Counted from the first letter of the stretch, positions 7,182 to 16,916 are shown. The stretch: 64,000 bases of DNA from an uncultured Saprospiraceae bacterium (GCA_937928045.1 CALFWO010000026.1:36971-100970); one strand, 5' to 3'. The notes: generated by a model from the sequence alone, not told the origin. Numbers and translations are program-made.

Positions 7182-9569
7182 ATGAAACATTACTTACTGG
7201 CGATGTTCATCGTCTTGCCCATGCTTCTTTTTGGGCAGCAAAAATTCACCATTAGCGGCTATGTTGAGGATAGCGATTCCGGAGAAAAATTGCTAGGTGT
7301 AAATATTTACGATGCGAATTCGGGCTCTGGTACTGTATCAAACACTTATGGATTTTATTCCTTAACGCTTCCCAAAGACAGTATTATTCTTTCGATATCT
7401 TATGTTGGTTATGATACTAGGTACTACAAAGCCTATTTGGATAAAGATATCAGTATGAATTTCAAAATGGGATCAGATGTGGCACTGGAAGAAGTCGTAG
7501 TGGTTGGAGAGAAGTTTGAAAAAATTGAAGAAGAGACGCGAATGAGTACCGTGGGAGTTCCCATAGAAACAATCAAATCTATTCCTGCTCTTTTAGGAGA
7601 AACAGATGTTTTGAAAGTATTGCAATTACTTCCGGGAGTACAGAGTGGAGGAGAAGGTCAAAGTGGTTTGTATGTACGTGGCGGGAGTCCAGATCAAAAT
7701 TTGATATTACTCGACGGAGTTCCAGTCTACAATGCTTCTCACCTTTTTGGTTTCTTTTCTGTATTTAATGCAGATGCCGTCAAGGACGTTACCTTGACAA
7801 AAGGTGGATTCCCTGCAAGATATGGTGGAAGACTTTCTTCTGTAATTGAAATCAATATGAAGGAAGGAGATAAAGATGATTGGCATGGAACAGGAAGCAT
7901 AGGATTGATTGCATCTAAATTAACTATTGAAGGACCTATTGTGAAAGATAAAACTTCCTTGTTGTTGTCTGGTCGTAGAACTTATATTGATGTATTGGCA
8001 AGACCCTTGATTAAAGCCCAAAGTGAAGGCCAGTCAGAAGCAGGTTATTTCTTTGATGATATTAATGCAAAGATCAATCATAAATTTTCTGAAAAAGACA
8101 GATTGTTTTTATCTCTTTATACTGGTCGTGATAAATTCGGACTTACCGAACGCTATGACTTTAATGGAAACGAAAACAAAACTGGTTTTGGATTGCAATG
8201 GGGTAATCTTACGGGCTCCATGAGATGGAATCACTTGTGGTCTAATAAATTATTCAGTAATGCTACCTTGACTTATAGTAAATATAAATTTACAACCTCT
8301 GCATTAGATGAGTATAGCTTTGATACTTACGATAGTGAATTTTCTTTGGATTACGATGCTGGTATTGAAGATGTTGGTGCCAAAATTGATTTTGATTGGG
8401 TCCCAAATCCGAATCACTTTATTCGTTTTGGTGGATCAGTTGTGGCGCATGATTTTAATCCAGGATTGTTCAATATATTTTCTTCCGAAAAAGAAAACGA
8501 TGTTGAAGTATTTAAAATTGATACTGTCCTAGGGCAGAAAGAAGTCTATGCAACTGAGCTAGCTGTGTATGTTGAGGATGATATGAAAATAGGAGAGCGA
8601 CTAAAAGCAAATGTTGGAATACATGTTTCAGGTTTCAATGTACGTGGAAAGAATTATGCTTCATTTCAGCCAAGAATAGGACTTCGATATTTATTGGATA
8701 GCGGTTTGGCGATCAAAGCTTCTTATTCACAAATGCGTCAATATATTCAGCTATTAACGAATGAGGGAATTGGACTACCGACAGATTTATGGTTGCCTAG
8801 TACAGACAAGGTATTGCCCCAGGATTCTTGGCAAGCGGCTATTGGTGTGGCTAAGACTGTCAAAAAGGATTATGAAGTGAGCTTCGAAGCTTATTATAAA
8901 GAAATGTCTAATCTAACTGCTTACAAGGAAGGATCCAGTTTTTTTCAATTGGGACCATGGGAAGATCGTATCACTCAAGGATCTGGCACGAGTTATGGAG
9001 GTGAGTTTCTAGTACAAAAGAAAAAAGGAAGATTGACAGGCTGGGTTGGATATACATTAAGTTGGTCTTTTAGACAATTCCCAGGATTGAATTTGGGGCG
9101 TGAATTCCCATTTAAGTATGATCGTCGACATGATATCTCGGTTGTTGGAACTTATAAAATCAATGAAAGAATATCAGTAGCGGGAACTTGGGTTTATGGA
9201 ACCGGGAATGCAGTAACACTTGCAAATTCTGTTTATAATGGTGACTATTCTCCAGTGGAGTTAATACAACAAGGAGAAATTCCTGTTACTGCAGGTCAAA
9301 ACTTTTTTGGTCCAAATCGCTTAGAATTTTACAATGATCGCAATGATTTCAGAATGCGCGCTTATCATCGCTTGGATGTTGGCGTGACTTTTACTAAGCA
9401 AAAAAAGAGGTACAAAAGAACTTGGGCATTCGGAGCCTATAATACTTACAATCGGAAGAATCCATTTTTCATTTTTGTGGGATCTGATCCGCAGACAGAC
9501 AAAAATGTTTTGAAGCAAGCAAGTTTGTTTCCCGTTATCCCTTATTTTTCATGGAAATTTGAATTTTAA
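7182..9569 (+). CDS. TonB-dependent outer-membrane receptor with carboxypeptidase-regulatory-like N-domain
   Basis: The protein has 795 residues: signal peptide (cleavage near LLFGQQ), a carboxypeptidase-regulatory-like beta-sandwich (about residues 23-105, ISGYVEDSDSGEKLLGVNIY), then a plug domain with LYVRGGSPDQNLILLDGVPV and GGFPARYGGRLSSVIEI, and a beta-barrel ending in the aromatic terminal strand FSWKFEF. This is the Bacteroidota TonB-receptor class in which ligand uptake is energised by TonB/ExbBD. The DUF4249 lipoprotein gene begins 4 bp downstream, a recurrent pairing that suggests an outer-membrane uptake complex. The ligand is unknown; no SusD-like partner is present. Confidence 0.92.
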   Translation: MKHYLLAMFIVLPMLLFGQQKFTISGYVEDSDSGEKLLGVNIYDANSGSGTVSNTYGFYSLTLPKDSIILSISYVGYDTRYYKAYLDKDISMNFKMGSDVALEEVVVVGEKFEKIEEETRMSTVGVPIETIKSIPALLGETDVLKVLQLLPGVQSGGEGQSGLYVRGGSPDQNLILLDGVPVYNASHLFGFFSVFNADAVKDVTLTKGGFPARYGGRLSSVIEINMKEGDKDDWHGTGSIGLIASKLTIEGPIVKDKTSLLLSGRRTYIDVLARPLIKAQSEGQSEAGYFFDDINAKINHKFSEKDRLFLSLYTGRDKFGLTERYDFNGNENKTGFGLQWGNLTGSMRWNHLWSNKLFSNATLTYSKYKFTTSALDEYSFDTYDSEFSLDYDAGIEDVGAKIDFDWVPNPNHFIRFGGSVVAHDFNPGLFNIFSSEKENDVEVFKIDTVLGQKEVYATELAVYVEDDMKIGERLKANVGIHVSGFNVRGKNYASFQPRIGLRYLLDSGLAIKASYSQMRQYIQLLTNEGIGLPTDLWLPSTDKVLPQDSWQAAIGVAKTVKKDYEVSFEAYYKEMSNLTAYKEGSSFFQLGPWEDRITQGSGTSYGGEFLVQKKKGRLTGWVGYTLSWSFRQFPGLNLGREFPFKYDRRHDISVVGTYKINERISVAGTWVYGTGNAVTLANSVYNGDYSPVELIQQGEIPVTAGQNFFGPNRLEFYNDRNDFRMRAYHRLDVGVTFTKQKKRYKRTWAFGAYNTYNRKNPFFIFVGSDPQTDKNVLKQASLFPVIPYFSWKFEF

Positions 9570-9573
9570 AATT

Positions 9574-10482
9574 ATGAAAACATCTAATTATATATTTTTA
9601 TTTTTAATGATCTTATCATTTTGGGGCTGTGAAGATTTCTTTTCGACTACCATCGATGTAGATCCACCGGAGTATACTCCTCAGTTGGCGGCAACTGCAA
9701 TATTTAACTCAACCGATACAACCGTGCAAGTGTACGTTGATAATTCTAAAGATATATTTGCTAGTCGTAGATTTGGTGGGGGTGGAGAAAGTGGATTGGA
9801 TGGAGCTACCATAGAAGTTGTTCGTGGAAATGGAACGATATCAACTTTTGGTTCCAATTCATTCGAAGGTATATATCAAGGATTTTTATCTGCTTTTGAA
9901 GATAACGAAGAAATAACAATAAACATTTCGCATCCAGATTATGAAACGATTACAGCGACTCAGAAGGTACCCACTAAAGTAATTCCTACAAATTATAGAT
10001 ATATAGAAAATGCAGGTACGGATGAATATGGCTATGCAACTTCAGGAGTAGAAATAACTTTTGATGATCCTCCAGGGGAATCCAATTTTTATGAAGTCGC
10101 CCTCCTTTTTAAAGACTCTGTTTTAACAGATCCTATCAATGAAATCTATGAATATTATTTTAATCAGACCTACAATACTTCATTGGACCCTAATGCTAGT
10201 CAAGGACCGAACTATAGTGATCTATTCGTAAGCGATGTTGGATTTGATGGTGATAAGTATAAATTGTTGGTGCAGTTCGAGGACTATGGCGACCAATCAA
10301 ATTCATTGGTTGTTGTTTTCAATAGCATAACTGAAGCCAGATTTAAATATGCTAAATCACTTAGAGCCTTTTCAGATTCTGGAGATTTTGGTCCTTTCGG
10401 AGAACCGGTTACAATTTTTTCAAATTTTGAAAATGGCCTGGGAACCTTTGGTTTTGGGAACCCTCATATTGAAGAATTATAG
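9574..10482 (+). CDS. DUF4249 family lipoprotein
   Basis: A 302-residue lipoprotein with a short hydrophobic signal ending FWGCED, so lipid attachment is expected at Cys 19-20. The mature part has beta-rich segments characteristic of DUF4249: an N-terminal PQLAATAIF, a GATIEVVRG strand, FEGIYQGFLSAFEDNEEITI, and QKVPTKVIP. An ATG 15 bases further upstream overlaps the preceding gene; MKTSNYIFLF is preferred because it directly precedes the signal helix. It follows the TonB receptor by 4 bp and is presumably its accessory component at the outer membrane. The biochemical role of DUF4249 is not established. Confidence 0.87.
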   Translation: MKTSNYIFLFLMILSFWGCEDFFSTTIDVDPPEYTPQLAATAIFNSTDTTVQVYVDNSKDIFASRRFGGGGESGLDGATIEVVRGNGTISTFGSNSFEGIYQGFLSAFEDNEEITINISHPDYETITATQKVPTKVIPTNYRYIENAGTDEYGYATSGVEITFDDPPGESNFYEVALLFKDSVLTDPINEIYEYYFNQTYNTSLDPNASQGPNYSDLFVSDVGFDGDKYKLLVQFEDYGDQSNSLVVVFNSITEARFKYAKSLRAFSDSGDFGPFGEPVTIFSNFENGLGTFGFGNPHIEEL

Positions 10483-10492
10483 TTAAGAGTTA

Positions 10493-10528
10493 AGGCACTT
10501 TGAGGTCATCTGTACTTCAAAGTGCTTT
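10493..10528. terminator. Bidirectional hairpin terminator
   Basis: A perfect 9-bp stem GCACTTTGA / TCAAAGTGC with a 13-base loop is flanked by AAG and CTTT-type ends. It lies between the converging DUF4249 and Nudix genes and can serve both. Confidence 0.7.
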
Positions 10529-10562
10529 AAATTATCATAATTAAAAACTAAGGCCAATCTTC

Positions 10563-11144
10563 CTAAATATCATCCGCCTTATTGTGATTTTGCTCTACTA
10601 ATAGTTGTACTTTCATTAAGCTTGCTATACTAAGCGAATCAGTTATCTGACCAGTCATGACCATTGCCACGGCTTCTTCCAAAGGGAGTTTTTTCAACAT
10701 CAAATCTTCCGTGTCTTCTGGGTCCGCCTCTCCTTGTTCTAATTCGGTCGCTAAAAAACAAATACCATATTCATCCGTTACCGAGTTTGAAGTATGAATC
10801 TCAAGTAAGGTTTCCCATTTATGCGCAATCAACCCAGTTTCTTCTTTTAATTCTCGCTTAGCAGCATCCAAAGGATCCTCATGCTTCGGACATCCGCCCT
10901 CAGGAATTTCCCAGCTATAGGCGTTTAGAGTATATCGGTATTGGCCAACCAAGAAAGTGTTGTCCTCTTCATCCAAAGCGACAATTCCCACGGCAATATT
11001 TTTAAATTCTACGACACCATAGATTCCTGGATTACCTGAAGGGTTGATGACTTCTCGATGGCTGACTGAAATCCAAGGGTTGTCATACACCTCTTTTTTA
11101 TCAACTGTCTTCCAATTGTTTTTAAAAGGATCATTTGCATCCAT
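10563..11144 (-). CDS. Nudix hydrolase, ADP-ribose pyrophosphatase-like
   Basis: A 193-residue Nudix protein. The Nudix box GX5EX7REUXEEXGU is complete (GGCPKHEDPLDAAKRELK followed by EETGL, residues about 90-112) and is preceded by WEIPEGG, the arrangement found in ADP-ribose and related nucleoside-diphosphate-sugar pyrophosphatases. It therefore probably hydrolyses a nucleotide diphosphate derivative in the cytosol; the exact substrate is inferred from the family. The rhomboid gene lies 27 bp upstream on the same strand, so the two may share a transcript. A bidirectional terminator follows. Confidence 0.9.
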   Translation of the reverse strand: MDANDPFKNNWKTVDKKEVYDNPWISVSHREVINPSGNPGIYGVVEFKNIAVGIVALDEEDNTFLVGQYRYTLNAYSWEIPEGGCPKHEDPLDAAKRELKEETGLIAHKWETLLEIHTSNSVTDEYGICFLATELEQGEADPEDTEDLMLKKLPLEEAVAMVMTGQITDSLSIASLMKVQLLVEQNHNKADDI

Positions 11145-11171
11145 ATTCCGAGCTTGATAGGTGAGTATTTA

Positions 11172-11819
11172 TTAAAATCCTGGAGGTAAGCAAAGTTGTG
11201 GCTGCATCAGTTCGTTCATGAAAATTTTAAAAATCTTAGGACTCATTGCTAATGTGAAAACTACTCCAAAAATAGCACCCCAGAGGTGAGCATCGTGATC
11301 TACATGATCTCTTCTGTTTTTACTGGCCCATTGTGAATACACCACATATAAGATGGCTGCAATAATTCCATTAATTGGAATGATGAAGTACAAAAGCAGA
11401 CACCCCCAAGGATCAAAAATAACATGGGCAAAAAGTACAGCACTTACCGCTCCAGAAGCTCCTAGCGATGCAAAGGAATGGTTATCTTTGTGCTTGAAGT
11501 ATGTGAAGGTATTGGCAGCAATAATGGCTAGCAAATAGAGCAAAAGGAAAACTATTTTCCCTGCATAAGGGCCATATTCTTGAAAATGATAGGAGAATCT
11601 ATATTCTACGGACTCTCCAAAAAAGTAAAGAACAAACATATTGATCATTAGATGTGTCCAACTGCCGTGAATGAACCCAGCAGAAAGCATTCTATGCCAT
11701 TCTTGGTTTCGAGATTCGATATAAGGACTGTGATGTAGCTTTCGAGCTAAGTCTCGATTTTCGAAACATTGATAAGAAATTAATCCAGTAACTATTATTA
11801 GAATTAGCGTAATGCTCAT
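11172..11819 (-). CDS. Rhomboid-family intramembrane serine protease
   Basis: A 215-residue polytopic membrane protein. The rhomboid hallmarks are present: HGSWTHLMINM in the second helix region (residues 51-61), catalytic Ser122 in GASGAVSA, and the partner His178 in DAHLWGAIFG on a later helix. About six hydrophobic helices are visible. Rhomboids cleave transmembrane substrates within the bilayer. It is upstream of the Nudix gene and downstream of the rlmH/SWIM pair, all on the minus strand, with short gaps. The natural substrate is unknown. Confidence 0.92.
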   Translation of the reverse strand: MSITLILIIVTGLISYQCFENRDLARKLHHSPYIESRNQEWHRMLSAGFIHGSWTHLMINMFVLYFFGESVEYRFSYHFQEYGPYAGKIVFLLLYLLAIIAANTFTYFKHKDNHSFASLGASGAVSAVLFAHVIFDPWGCLLLYFIIPINGIIAAILYVVYSQWASKNRRDHVDHDAHLWGAIFGVVFTLAMSPKIFKIFMNELMQPQLCLPPGF

Positions 11820-11858
11820 GCTGTTTTGTTTGTGCTCATAAATATAACAAAGGGATTG

Positions 11859-12332
11859 TTAATCATTGTGATATGGTTCATTTCTTTGGATACTATAGCC
11901 CCGATATAGTTGTTCTAAGAGGAAAAGTCTAACCATTTGATGAGAAAAAGTCATTTGCGATAACGAGAGTTTTGCGTTGGCACGTTTATACATCGCTTCA
12001 GAAAACCCAAAGGCTCCGCCGACCAAAAAAATGAGCCGCTTCCCAGGGCGACTTTGCCATTTGTTCAGTTGTTCTGAGAAAGCTCTAGAGTGATAAGTTT
12101 TACCTTTTTCATCCAGCAATACTAAAAAATCGTCTGATTTTAATTTACCAAGTATTAAAGCTTCTTCTAATTTTTTTACTTGAATCCGATTGGTATTCTT
12201 ATTAACTTTTACTGCCGGAAATTCTTCGTAGCTGAAGGGAACATAGTGCTTTAGTTTCTTCAAATAAATATCTTGACCGATAGTCAAATATTTTTCTGTT
12301 GTTTTGCCAATGGCCCAGACACATACTTTCAT
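11859..12332 (-). CDS. rlmH: 23S rRNA (pseudouridine-1915-N3)-methyltransferase
   Basis: RlmH is a SPOUT-class SAM-dependent enzyme that methylates pseudouridine 1915 in helix 69 of 23S rRNA. The 157-residue length and the conserved C-terminal half are diagnostic: LDEKGKTYHSRAFSEQL, LVGGAFGFS (SAM-binding knot), LSLSQMTFSHQMVRLFLLEQ, and terminal Q-R-N-E-P-Y-H. It starts inside the last codons of the SWIM gene (ATGA-type 4-bp overlap), indicating translational coupling. Confidence 0.96.
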   Translation of the reverse strand: MKVCVWAIGKTTEKYLTIGQDIYLKKLKHYVPFSYEEFPAVKVNKNTNRIQVKKLEEALILGKLKSDDFLVLLDEKGKTYHSRAFSEQLNKWQSRPGKRLIFLVGGAFGFSEAMYKRANAKLSLSQMTFSHQMVRLFLLEQLYRGYSIQRNEPYHND

Positions 12333-14014
12333 ATGATTTTAGATTCTAGTTTTTTCAATAACGAAGTATGTGGATATTCTTGAACCAAATAGTTTTTGAG
12401 TTCATTCATTTCTGCCGGACCAAACAAATTTTTAATTTCTAGCAAATTGACCTTGATTTTCTCATTTGCTTTTGGACCGATGTGTTGTGAAGCATAATGT
12501 TTAACAAGAGCGGGGTAAGCTAAGCAAACTTCTTCGTGCAAAAAGGCTTGTAACCAGGCAGCATATTTTTGCATTAAATCAAGAGAGTCCAATTGCTCAA
12601 TATAAGCTAATAACGCCTCAGGCTTTTCTTCTTGTCGGAATAGTAAGGCTACTAAATCACGTTGAGCAATAGAGTAGGGTTGTTTGAAAATTCGTTCCAT
12701 TAGCCCAACCAAATGTTTGGACCATTTCGTATCGATAATTGCTTTGATGTCTTCCAAATAGACCGGATCAAAGTCCTGTAAGAGTAATATTTCTGCAACT
12801 TCTAAAATTAATTTTTTATCATTAGTCGCCTTTGCATATTTCAACCAATATTCATCAACTATTTTCTTCGTTTCCAGATCAAGTTCAAGTCCTTGCGAAA
12901 ATTTTATAGTTTGAAGCAAAGGTCCAAAATTCTTGTTTTCATACTGGTGTTCCAATAGTTTTATAATAATTATTGGATGATTTGGACTCAGCGCAGTTGT
13001 AGAAAAAGGATCTTTATTTAAGCTTAACATTAGATCTATTCGCACAGTTTCCAGTTGTTCATACGCTGGATTTCGTAGCGGCGTGATTTCGAGTAGCCCA
13101 TTAATTTTGGAGAGCAACAGCAGGTTGTATTCTTCAGAACGCTTGATGGATTTGATTTGATTCAAAACCAACGGTTGGGTGTACTTACCAGCTGTCCCTT
13201 CCAAGTCTAATTGATTCAATAAGAAATCTTGAATTTCTTGCAATAACTCCGGTGCCAATGGATATTCCATAAGGCCATTGAGCAATTCATAAGTTTGATA
13301 CAAAGGTTGAAGAATCGGATGTTTGCTTTTGACAACGAAAGACAGATTCATTGGAAGCTCTTTGAGGATACTGAGCAGCAGCTCACCGCAGGCCGAAAAG
13401 TGCATTTCATTCAAAGCGATTTCGGCTTGCTTTACTAATTCCTTGACTACACGCAAGTAATTTCTTTGCCCTTGTAAATTGAAAGCCTTGCCGATTCGGC
13501 GATTACTTTTTCTAGATTCTTCAAGAATTAAGGTGAACTTTCCAGGGCCTTCCAATCCAGACATTCTGCCGGCAAACTTGGCTTTAATTGCGATTGAAAA
13601 ATCTTTGTTTTGGCGCGCATAATTTTTCACAAATTTTTTCAAATCCTCCTCTTCAATGCTGTCTACCAGCGAAGTGATATTAAAAGTTTCTGGTTTTTTT
13701 TTCGGAATTACGACATCTTCAATCGGCTTTGGAGCTTTGATCTTCAAAGGGCGTACTTTCAGTAACAAAGCGACAACATGCGGGCATAAATCCTTTTTGA
13801 CAAATGATCCACATTCACAAGTTGCAGTTTTCAAAATGTTGCCGCTAAATTCGGCTTCGACCTCCCACTTTCCTATATCATTGACTGTTGTAGTGAAAAT
13901 ATTTTTCTCCAATTGGATTAAAGCTTGAATTTGTTGCATTTGAACAATCTCTTCAGCTTTCAAGAAAATGTCTTCTTTAATATCCCGCTCTATATTTCTT
14001 AAATGAACCTTCAT
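12329..14014 (-). CDS. SWIM zinc-finger protein
   Basis: A 561-residue protein with an N-terminal SWIM finger, CxCx8CxH, formed by Cys66, Cys68, Cys77 and His79 (TCECGSFVKKDLCPHVVALL). SWIM domains bind nucleic acid or protein. The long remainder is helical and repeat-like, with many leucine-rich segments resembling alpha-solenoid repeats, and has no further recognised domain. No signal peptide is present, so it is cytosolic. It overlaps rlmH by 4 bp, which may reflect a link to RNA metabolism, but the role is unknown. Confidence 0.82.
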   Translation of the reverse strand: MKVHLRNIERDIKEDIFLKAEEIVQMQQIQALIQLEKNIFTTTVNDIGKWEVEAEFSGNILKTATCECGSFVKKDLCPHVVALLLKVRPLKIKAPKPIEDVVIPKKKPETFNITSLVDSIEEEDLKKFVKNYARQNKDFSIAIKAKFAGRMSGLEGPGKFTLILEESRKSNRRIGKAFNLQGQRNYLRVVKELVKQAEIALNEMHFSACGELLLSILKELPMNLSFVVKSKHPILQPLYQTYELLNGLMEYPLAPELLQEIQDFLLNQLDLEGTAGKYTQPLVLNQIKSIKRSEEYNLLLLSKINGLLEITPLRNPAYEQLETVRIDLMLSLNKDPFSTTALSPNHPIIIIKLLEHQYENKNFGPLLQTIKFSQGLELDLETKKIVDEYWLKYAKATNDKKLILEVAEILLLQDFDPVYLEDIKAIIDTKWSKHLVGLMERIFKQPYSIAQRDLVALLFRQEEKPEALLAYIEQLDSLDLMQKYAAWLQAFLHEEVCLAYPALVKHYASQHIGPKANEKIKVNLLEIKNLFGPAEMNELKNYLVQEYPHTSLLKKLESKII

Positions 14015-14159
14015 CTACAAGTATGTATCTTTTATAATCCAATACAGCCAGTAAGGTTAAGGCAAAAATTTCAAAATCTAGAATTTCTGAGGATGAAATG
14101 TAAGAGTCGTTTGAGTCAACTGTTCCGTATTACATTTTTACTATCTTTCAACCACCTTA

Positions 14160-14669
14160 ATGGATAGAAATATGAAACGGTTATTTATTATTAGACATGC
14201 GAAATCCAGTTGGCAAGACATCCTACTAAAAGATTTTGATCGGCCGCTGAACAAACGTGGAAATCGAGATGCTCCTTTCATGGGGAAATTGCTTGCAGGC
14301 AAAGAAGATAAAATTGATCAATTGGTTGCGAGCCCAGCCAATAGGGCGCAAACTACGGCTAAAATTTTCGCAGATGCTTTAGGATTTGATGCCAACAATA
14401 TTTTGTTTAAAAAAGAGATTTACGAGGCTCATTCAAGTACTTTGATGGACCTTGTTGTTAATTTCGAAGATCAATGGGAATCTGTAGCCATGTTTGGTCA
14501 CAATCCTGGTTTTACCAATCTTGCCAATAATTTTACCAAAGAATACATTACGAATCTTCCGACTTGTGGAATAGTAAAAATTGTTGGTCTAGTAGATACT
14601 TGGGCTGATTTTACTCCAGAAAATGCATCGGTCAGAATGATTCATTATCCAAAACAATACTTCGATTAG
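14160..14669 (+). CDS. SixA-type histidine phosphatase
   Basis: A 169-residue member of the histidine phosphatase superfamily. The phosphohistidine-forming motif is RHAKSSW (RHG-type with Ala), followed by LNKRGNRDAPFMG, SPANRAQTTAKIF and the second histidine in AMFGHNPGF. This short, single-domain layout matches SixA, which dephosphorylates phosphohistidine on signalling proteins. Two ATGs 12 bases apart are possible starts. It is followed after one base by the DUF4296 lipoprotein gene and then by a two-component system, so a signalling role is plausible but inferred. Confidence 0.88.
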   Translation: MDRNMKRLFIIRHAKSSWQDILLKDFDRPLNKRGNRDAPFMGKLLAGKEDKIDQLVASPANRAQTTAKIFADALGFDANNILFKKEIYEAHSSTLMDLVVNFEDQWESVAMFGHNPGFTNLANNFTKEYITNLPTCGIVKIVGLVDTWADFTPENASVRMIHYPKQYFD

Positions 14670-14670
14670 C

Positions 14671-15006
14671 ATGCTGAGATTATTGATCCTATTTTTATTA
14701 TTCTTCGCGGCAAGTTGTGATAGTGAACCCGTATTTAACTATGATGACGAGACGATTGTTAAAGTCTTAAAAGACATGCTCATAGCCGAAGGAGCGGCTA
14801 CAAGAATCGCTAATGATCAAAGAGATAGTCTGACTAGGTTTTACTACGATCAGATTTACCAAATCCATGGAATTGATAGTATGAAGTTTACAAACGACTT
14901 AAGACTATTAGGAGAAAGTCCGGCACATTCTACCGAAATTTATTCTCGAGTCGAGAAAGAACTTGAACAAGATCAGATCGGCGCAAAAAAGAAGAATGAC
15001 AAATAA
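14671..15006 (+). CDS. DUF4296 lipoprotein
   Basis: A 111-residue lipoprotein with a leucine-rich signal ending FFAASC (Cys 16). The mature part carries the DUF4296 pattern: VLKDMLIAEGAA, FYYDQIYQIHGID, then a proline-containing segment and an IYSRVEKEL helix. The family is confined largely to Bacteroidota and has no known function. It begins one base after the stop of the histidine phosphatase gene. Confidence 0.85.
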   Translation: MLRLLILFLLFFAASCDSEPVFNYDDETIVKVLKDMLIAEGAATRIANDQRDSLTRFYYDQIYQIHGIDSMKFTNDLRLLGESPAHSTEIYSRVEKELEQDQIGAKKKNDK

Positions 15007-15046
15007 TTTACTTTAATGAGGATTAAGATATTAAGTCAAGCTCGTC

Positions 15047-15054
15047 TATCTTTG
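15047..15054 (+). promoter_or_regulatory. Candidate -7 element upstream of response-regulator gene
   Basis: TATCTTTG is an exact match to TAnnTTTG, 53 bp ahead of the response-regulator ATG and downstream of the DUF4296 stop. No -33 TTG is evident at the usual spacing. Confidence 0.4.
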
Positions 15055-15107
15055 CTAATAGTAGAAAATCCAAGATTGCTGCTTTGGGCAGTCATTGAAT
15101 ATGTAAT

Positions 15108-15800
15108 ATGATGAATTCGAAGATTAAAATTCTTATTGCAGATGATGAGCCAGATATTATCGAGTTGATCAAATACAATTTGGAAAAAGAAGGGTTTGAA
15201 GTGGGAACAGCCACAAATGGGACAATGGCTATTCAAGTAGCCAAAGAAATGATGCCAGATGTGATCCTATTAGATATCATGATGCCAGAATTAGATGGAG
15301 TAGAGGTTTGTAGATCACTTCGACAGGAAAACGAGTTTGACAGCACTATAATCGCTTTTTTAACTGCTAGAAACGAGGATTTTACTCAAATCGCGGCTTT
15401 AGATGTAGGTGGTGATGATTTTATAGCTAAGCCAATACGACCTAGGGTTTTAATTAGCAGAATAAAGGCTTTGATTAGGCGAAATTCTCGGAACGGTAAT
15501 CCTTCAACTACAGAGAATGTCCTGCGAATCGGAGACATTTCGATTAACAAGGAGAACTATGCCGTTGTGAAAGAAGGAGTTTCAATTGATTTAGCGAAAA
15601 AGGAGTTTGAATTACTCAACTTGTTGGTATCTCGTCCTGGAAAAGTTTTTACTCGGGATGAAATTTTTCACAAAATCTGGGGCCCTAATGTCATCGTTGG
15701 TAACAGAACCATCGATGTTCACATTAGAAAGCTTCGGGAGAAACTAGGGGATAAATTGATAAAAACTGTTAAGGGGATAGGTTATAAATTTGAATCCTAG
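15108..15800 (+). CDS. OmpR/PhoB-family response regulator
   Basis: A 230-residue DNA-binding response regulator. The receiver domain has the acidic pair in IADDEPDI, the phosphoacceptor Asp56 in VILLDIMMPE, and the conserved Lys in DDFIAKPI. A winged-helix domain follows from about residue 130, with KEFELLNLLVSRPGKVFTR, TIDVHIRKLREKLG and the C-terminal TVKGIGYKFE. It is PhoB-like by order and length. The sensor kinase gene begins 12 bp downstream and is its likely partner. The double ATG at the start leaves one codon of uncertainty. Confidence 0.94.
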   Translation: MMNSKIKILIADDEPDIIELIKYNLEKEGFEVGTATNGTMAIQVAKEMMPDVILLDIMMPELDGVEVCRSLRQENEFDSTIIAFLTARNEDFTQIAALDVGGDDFIAKPIRPRVLISRIKALIRRNSRNGNPSTTENVLRIGDISINKENYAVVKEGVSIDLAKKEFELLNLLVSRPGKVFTRDEIFHKIWGPNVIVGNRTIDVHIRKLREKLGDKLIKTVKGIGYKFES

Positions 15801-15812
15801 TACCTTACTATT

Positions 15813-16868
15813 ATGCTTAAGAATGCCACTCCCAGACAATTGGCCTTTTTCGCGGCTTTTGGAATTGCTATTTCCTTCATTTTCTTTTCGACGATTATAT
15901 TATTTATTTTTCAACTCAAAATAGATTTACAGCTAATTGTTGTCACTAGTATTTTAGTGTCTCTTCTTTCTTATGTTGTTTTCTACTATGTTCTTAAAAT
16001 TTATATTTATCGTAAGGTAAAGTTGGTATATAAAAATATACATCGCCTAAAATTGGTTGGAAGTGAGAAAGCTAGCAGCACTGATATCGATATGAATGAA
16101 GATATAATCTCTCAAGTTCAATCGGAAGTGAAAAATTGGGCGGAAGACCAAGAGCGAGAAATAAAACAATTGAAGACTATGGAGGACTACCGAAGAAACT
16201 TTGTAGGGAATGTTTCTCATGAATTAAAAACACCTTTGTTTACCGTTCAAGGTTATATCCATACTCTTTTAGAAGGAGGTCTTTATGATGAAAAAATCAA
16301 TATGTCGTTTCTGAAAAAAGCGGCTCGTGGTGTGAATAGATTACAATCCATTGTTGAAGACCTAGATGTTATAACTCAATTAGAATCCGGTAATTTGGAA
16401 ATGGAATTTTCTGAATTTCCAATTAAGAAATTAGTAGAGGAAGTTTTCGAAGAGTTAGAAATCTTTGCCAAAGAGAAAAATATTAGTCTTGAATTCAAGG
16501 AAGGAACCGACTCCAATTTCATGGTCTCTGCTGATAGAGACAATATCAATATTGTTTTGGTGAATCTAATATTGAATTCCATAAAATATGGAATTGAAAA
16601 TGGGCACACCAAGGTAAGTTTTTATGATATGGATAAACATGTGCTGATCGAAGTCTCTGATAACGGAATAGGAATTAAGGCAGAACATCTGGGACATGTT
16701 TTCGATCGTTTTTATCGTGTAGATTCAAGTGGGTCGAGGAGTGCTGGTGGCTCAGGATTGGGACTTTCAATCGTTAAACATATTCTCGAAGGCCATCGGC
16801 AAACTGTTAACGCTAGATCCAGAGAAGGAATGGGATCGACCTTTGGTTTCACCCTAAAAAAGATTTAG
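15813..16868 (+). CDS. Sensor histidine kinase, PhoR-like, with minimal extracytoplasmic part
   Basis: A 351-residue membrane kinase. Two hydrophobic helices (about residues 13-34 and 38-62) are separated by only a few residues, so there is almost no periplasmic sensor. The phosphoacceptor His136 lies in NVSHELKTPLFT; N-box NLILNSIKYG, G1 DNGIGI, F-box FDRFYRVD and G2 GGSGLGLSIV are intact. It should autophosphorylate and pass phosphate to the adjacent response regulator. Lacking a sensor domain, it may sense through its membrane helices or a protein partner (inference). It converges on the M23 peptidase gene. Confidence 0.93.
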   Translation: MLKNATPRQLAFFAAFGIAISFIFFSTIILFIFQLKIDLQLIVVTSILVSLLSYVVFYYVLKIYIYRKVKLVYKNIHRLKLVGSEKASSTDIDMNEDIISQVQSEVKNWAEDQEREIKQLKTMEDYRRNFVGNVSHELKTPLFTVQGYIHTLLEGGLYDEKINMSFLKKAARGVNRLQSIVEDLDVITQLESGNLEMEFSEFPIKKLVEEVFEELEIFAKEKNISLEFKEGTDSNFMVSADRDNINIVLVNLILNSIKYGIENGHTKVSFYDMDKHVLIEVSDNGIGIKAEHLGHVFDRFYRVDSSGSRSAGGSGLGLSIVKHILEGHRQTVNARSREGMGSTFGFTLKKI

Positions 16869-16916
16869 TACAGATTTTCTAAGTTTACCTTTCGAGCTGA
16901 GAAAAATTATGGCGAC